A stretch of DNA of 6,868 bases, from NCBI GenBank assembly GCA_900551205.1, contig URUW01000097.1:1-6868 (forward strand). The letters run 5' to 3'. This stretch comes from an uncultured Collinsella sp. (GTDB lineage Bacteria > Actinomycetota > Coriobacteriia > Coriobacteriales > Coriobacteriaceae). A model generated the notes under the pieces. That model was not told the DNA's origin. It saw only the letters and a list, made by a program, of their open reading frames with translations, and made no database searches. This document shows positions 5,268 through 6,868 of this stretch, one piece after another (position 1 is the stretch's first letter; every line of letters begins with the position of its first letter). The position numbers were made by a program, and so were the translations under genes.

Positions 5268-5338
5268 ACGACCATTGTCGCCCGACCCACAAAAGAGCCG
5301 CAAGGGGAGGAGCTCCCAATGTTCAACTCATATCGTCT
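5268..5338 (-). repeat. Right inverted repeat of the IS remnant
   Basis: Reverse complement of 4470-4539 with few differences. The shared inner end reads GGGTCGGGCGACAATGGTCGT when read inward. On this copy the preceding segment is GGCTCTTTTGTGGG, faintly like the ends of ISL3-type elements, but that link is weak. Confidence 0.85.
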
Positions 5339-5388
5339 ATGGCGCACTACCATTCACCGAAAGTCGGCAACTTTTTCATTCTCTCTAT

Positions 5389-5415
5389 ACATGTTTAAAC
5401 AACATGTTCTACAAT
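5389..5415 (+). promoter_or_regulatory. Candidate malQ promoter with overlapping dyad
   Basis: ACATGTT (5389-5395) and AACATGT (5401-5407) are perfect reverse complements around five bases. TACAAT, a good -10 box, follows at 5410-5415, some 14 bases before the malQ ATG. No strong -35 box is visible, so the dyad may be an activator or repressor site in the -35 region. Regulation by maltose or starch signals would fit malQ, but nothing here identifies the regulator. Confidence 0.4.
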
Positions 5416-5428
5416 AGGGACAATAGCA

Positions 5429-6868
5429 ATGGAAACTCGGGACGAGCCGTCTATCCATCTACGGCGCAGCCCCTTATTCAAAAGGACGGTGAGTGCATCC
5501 ATGGAGCGTGCAAGCGGCGTTCTGATGCCCGTTTCGTCATTGCCCGGACCTTACGGTATCGGCGGCTTTGGCTGGAACGCCTATGACTTTGTCGATTTCC
5601 TCGCCTCGTGCAAACAACATTACTGGCAGATTCTCCCCCTTACGACAACGAGCTATGGCGACTCGCCCTATCAGTCGTTCTCGGCCCGTGCGGGCAACCC
5701 CAATTTCATCGACTTTGCCGAGCTTATCGAGGCCGGCTATCTGGAGCAGTGCGATATCGACGGCGTGTACCTGGGCTCCGACCCCAGCAATGTCGACTAT
5801 GGTGCCATCTTTGGTGGCCGTCGTCAGATTCTCGACCGCGCCGCCGAGCGCTTTGCCGCCGACAAGCCGGCCGACTTCGACGACTTTGTCCAAGCAAACG
5901 AAGACTGGCTCATCCCCTACTGCGAGTTCATGACCGTCAAGGAGGAGTGCGGTCTCAAGGCCTTTTGGGAGTGGCCCGCAGAGCTCCGTACCCGCGGCGA
6001 GGCTTCTGCCAAGGTCTGCGCCGCCCATCCCGCGCGCATGCTCTACCACCAGATGACGCAGTACTTCTTCAATCGTCAGTGGAGCCGCCTCAAGGCCTAT
6101 GCCAACGAGCGCGATATCCTCATCATCGGCGACCTGCCCATCTATGTCTCGCGCGACTCCGTCGAGATGTGGGCCACGCCCGAGCTCTTTAAGATCGACG
6201 CCGCCGGTAATCCTGTGAGTGTCGCCGGCACGCCGCCCGACCAGTTCTCGGCCACCGGCCAGTACTGGGGCAATCCCATCTACGACTGGGACGCCATGGA
6301 AGCCGACGGTTTCTCCTGGTGGGAGGGCCGTATCCGCGCCGCCCTCGACATGTACGATGTCATCCGCCTGGATCACTTCCGCGGCTTCGAGGCCTATTGG
6401 GAGGTGCCGTTCTCCTCACCCGATTCGTCCTACGGTTCGTGGACGCAGGGCCCCGGCCTCAAGTTCTTCAAGACGCTCGAGGAAAAGCTCGGCACGCTGC
6501 CCATCATCGCCGAAGACCTGGGCTTCCTCACCCCCGGCGTCATCGACATGCGCGACAACTCGGGCCCGGCATGAAGATCCTGCAGTTTGCCTTTGAGGGC
6601 ACCAACTCGTACTACCTGCCGCACAACTACATTGCCAACACCGTCGCCTACGTGGGCACTCACGACAACGAGACGGCACGCGGCTGGTTTGAAGGAACGG
6701 CTACCCCGCGTCAGCGCGAGCAGACAGCCCTGTACACCCATCAGCAGGCCGGCGAACCCATCGCCGACGCGCTCAACCGAACCATCGCAGCCAGCGTGAG
6801 CGACACGTGCATCGACACCATGCAGGACCTGCTCAACTTGGGCAACGAGGCGCGCATCAACACCCCTG
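5429..6868 (+). pseudogene. malQ: 4-alpha-glucanotransferase (amylomaltase), frameshifted and cut by window end
   Basis: GH77 enzyme that moves alpha-1,4-glucan segments between maltooligosaccharides or glycogen in the cytoplasm, freeing glucose. The first frame (5429-6574, 381 residues) contains the family N-terminus GVLMPVSSLPGPYGIG, SYGDSPYQSFSARAGNP, GDLPIYVS, GTPPDQFSATGQYWGNPIYDW, nucleophile Asp315 in IRLDHFRG and acid/base Glu362 in IIAEDLG. Just after DMRDNSG the frame breaks. Family members have G-[FL]-PGMK here, and the DNA is four bases short of encoding it. From 6571 the other frame continues as MKILQFAFEGTNSYYLP, then YVGTHDNET (third catalytic Asp at 6664-6666) and MQDLLNLGNEARINTP, open to the window end. 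Total length would match the roughly 500-residue type. The truncated product lacks an essential carboxylate, so it should be inactive unless this is a sequencing error. The start at 5429 has a weak site; Met at 5501 (MERASG) matches the usual family start and is a fair alternative. Confidence 0.88.

Larger units (their letters stand above)
4470..5338. mobile_element. Degenerate insertion-sequence remnant bounded by long inverted repeats
   Basis: About 870 bp enclosed by imperfect inverted repeats of some 70 bp and filled with two broken transposition genes from different IS families. Composition of the left half is much richer in GC than the genes on either side, a sign of separate origin. 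No complete transposase is encoded, so the unit cannot move itself; it could only have been mobilised by an enzyme supplied in trans. Clear perfect target-site duplications were not found just outside the repeats. The unit sits between the DUF2975-XRE unit and malQ and ends some 90 bases before malQ. Confidence 0.7.

Noticed and set aside
4482..5319. Several overlapping frames with repeated WVGRQWS strings at both ends of the IS remnant
   Set aside because: The shared string is only the translation of the inverted repeats read inward; no coherent protein results.
5268..5338. Assignment of the inverted repeats to the ISL3 family from a GGCTCTTTTGTG segment
   Set aside because: The segment is internal to the repeat, is altered in the left copy, and no ISL3 transposase sequence is visible.
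5537..6376. A long antisense frame of 279 codons within malQ
   Set aside because: It is a GC-driven shadow of malQ codons with no family resemblance.
1..6868. CRISPR arrays, tRNA or rRNA genes
   Set aside because: No regularly spaced repeats and no tRNA-like cloverleaf or rRNA signature were noticed on either strand by eye.

Overview
The window reads as chromosomal DNA from a high-GC, Gram-positive gut bacterium. My best guess is Coriobacteriia, something like Collinsella. The guess rests on GC-rich codon use in the 4-alpha-glucanotransferase gene, strong AAAGGAGG ribosome binding sites, a DUF2975/XRE regulator pair and IS110/IS21-type debris. No marker gene here fixes the taxon, so it is an inference.

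Positions 117-3158, all on the minus strand, form a compact operon-like unit. It starts from a good promoter (TTGAAA, 17 nt, TAGAAT). Two tandem 39-codon genes come first and encode paralogous peptides with five aligned cysteines and a shared NCFFYAHG core. A 165-nt gap with two mutually exclusive hairpins follows, then an ABC ATPase and two six-helix permeases whose reading frames overlap. This is the architecture of a small secreted or modified peptide (bacteriocin, RiPP or signal) with its own ABC-2 export or immunity transporter. I do not recognise the peptide family, and no modification enzyme or leader peptidase lies inside the window. This is the most likely undescribed system here.

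Positions 3279-4274, also minus strand, hold a two-gene unit: a four-helix DUF2975 membrane protein and a Cro/CI-type DNA-binding protein, closed by a strong hairpin. The repressor-like protein is divided from the peptide promoter only by an AT-rich intergenic stretch containing a dyad, so it is a candidate regulator of the peptide operon.

Positions 4470-5338 are a mobile-element graveyard. About 70-bp imperfect inverted repeats enclose a frameshifted IS110-family transposase fragment (plus strand) joined directly to an IS21-type IstB ATPase fragment (minus strand).

Positions 5389-6868, plus strand, carry malQ (4-alpha-glucanotransferase). It runs off the right end and has an apparent 4-nt deletion at about 6566 that splits the catalytic domain into two frames.
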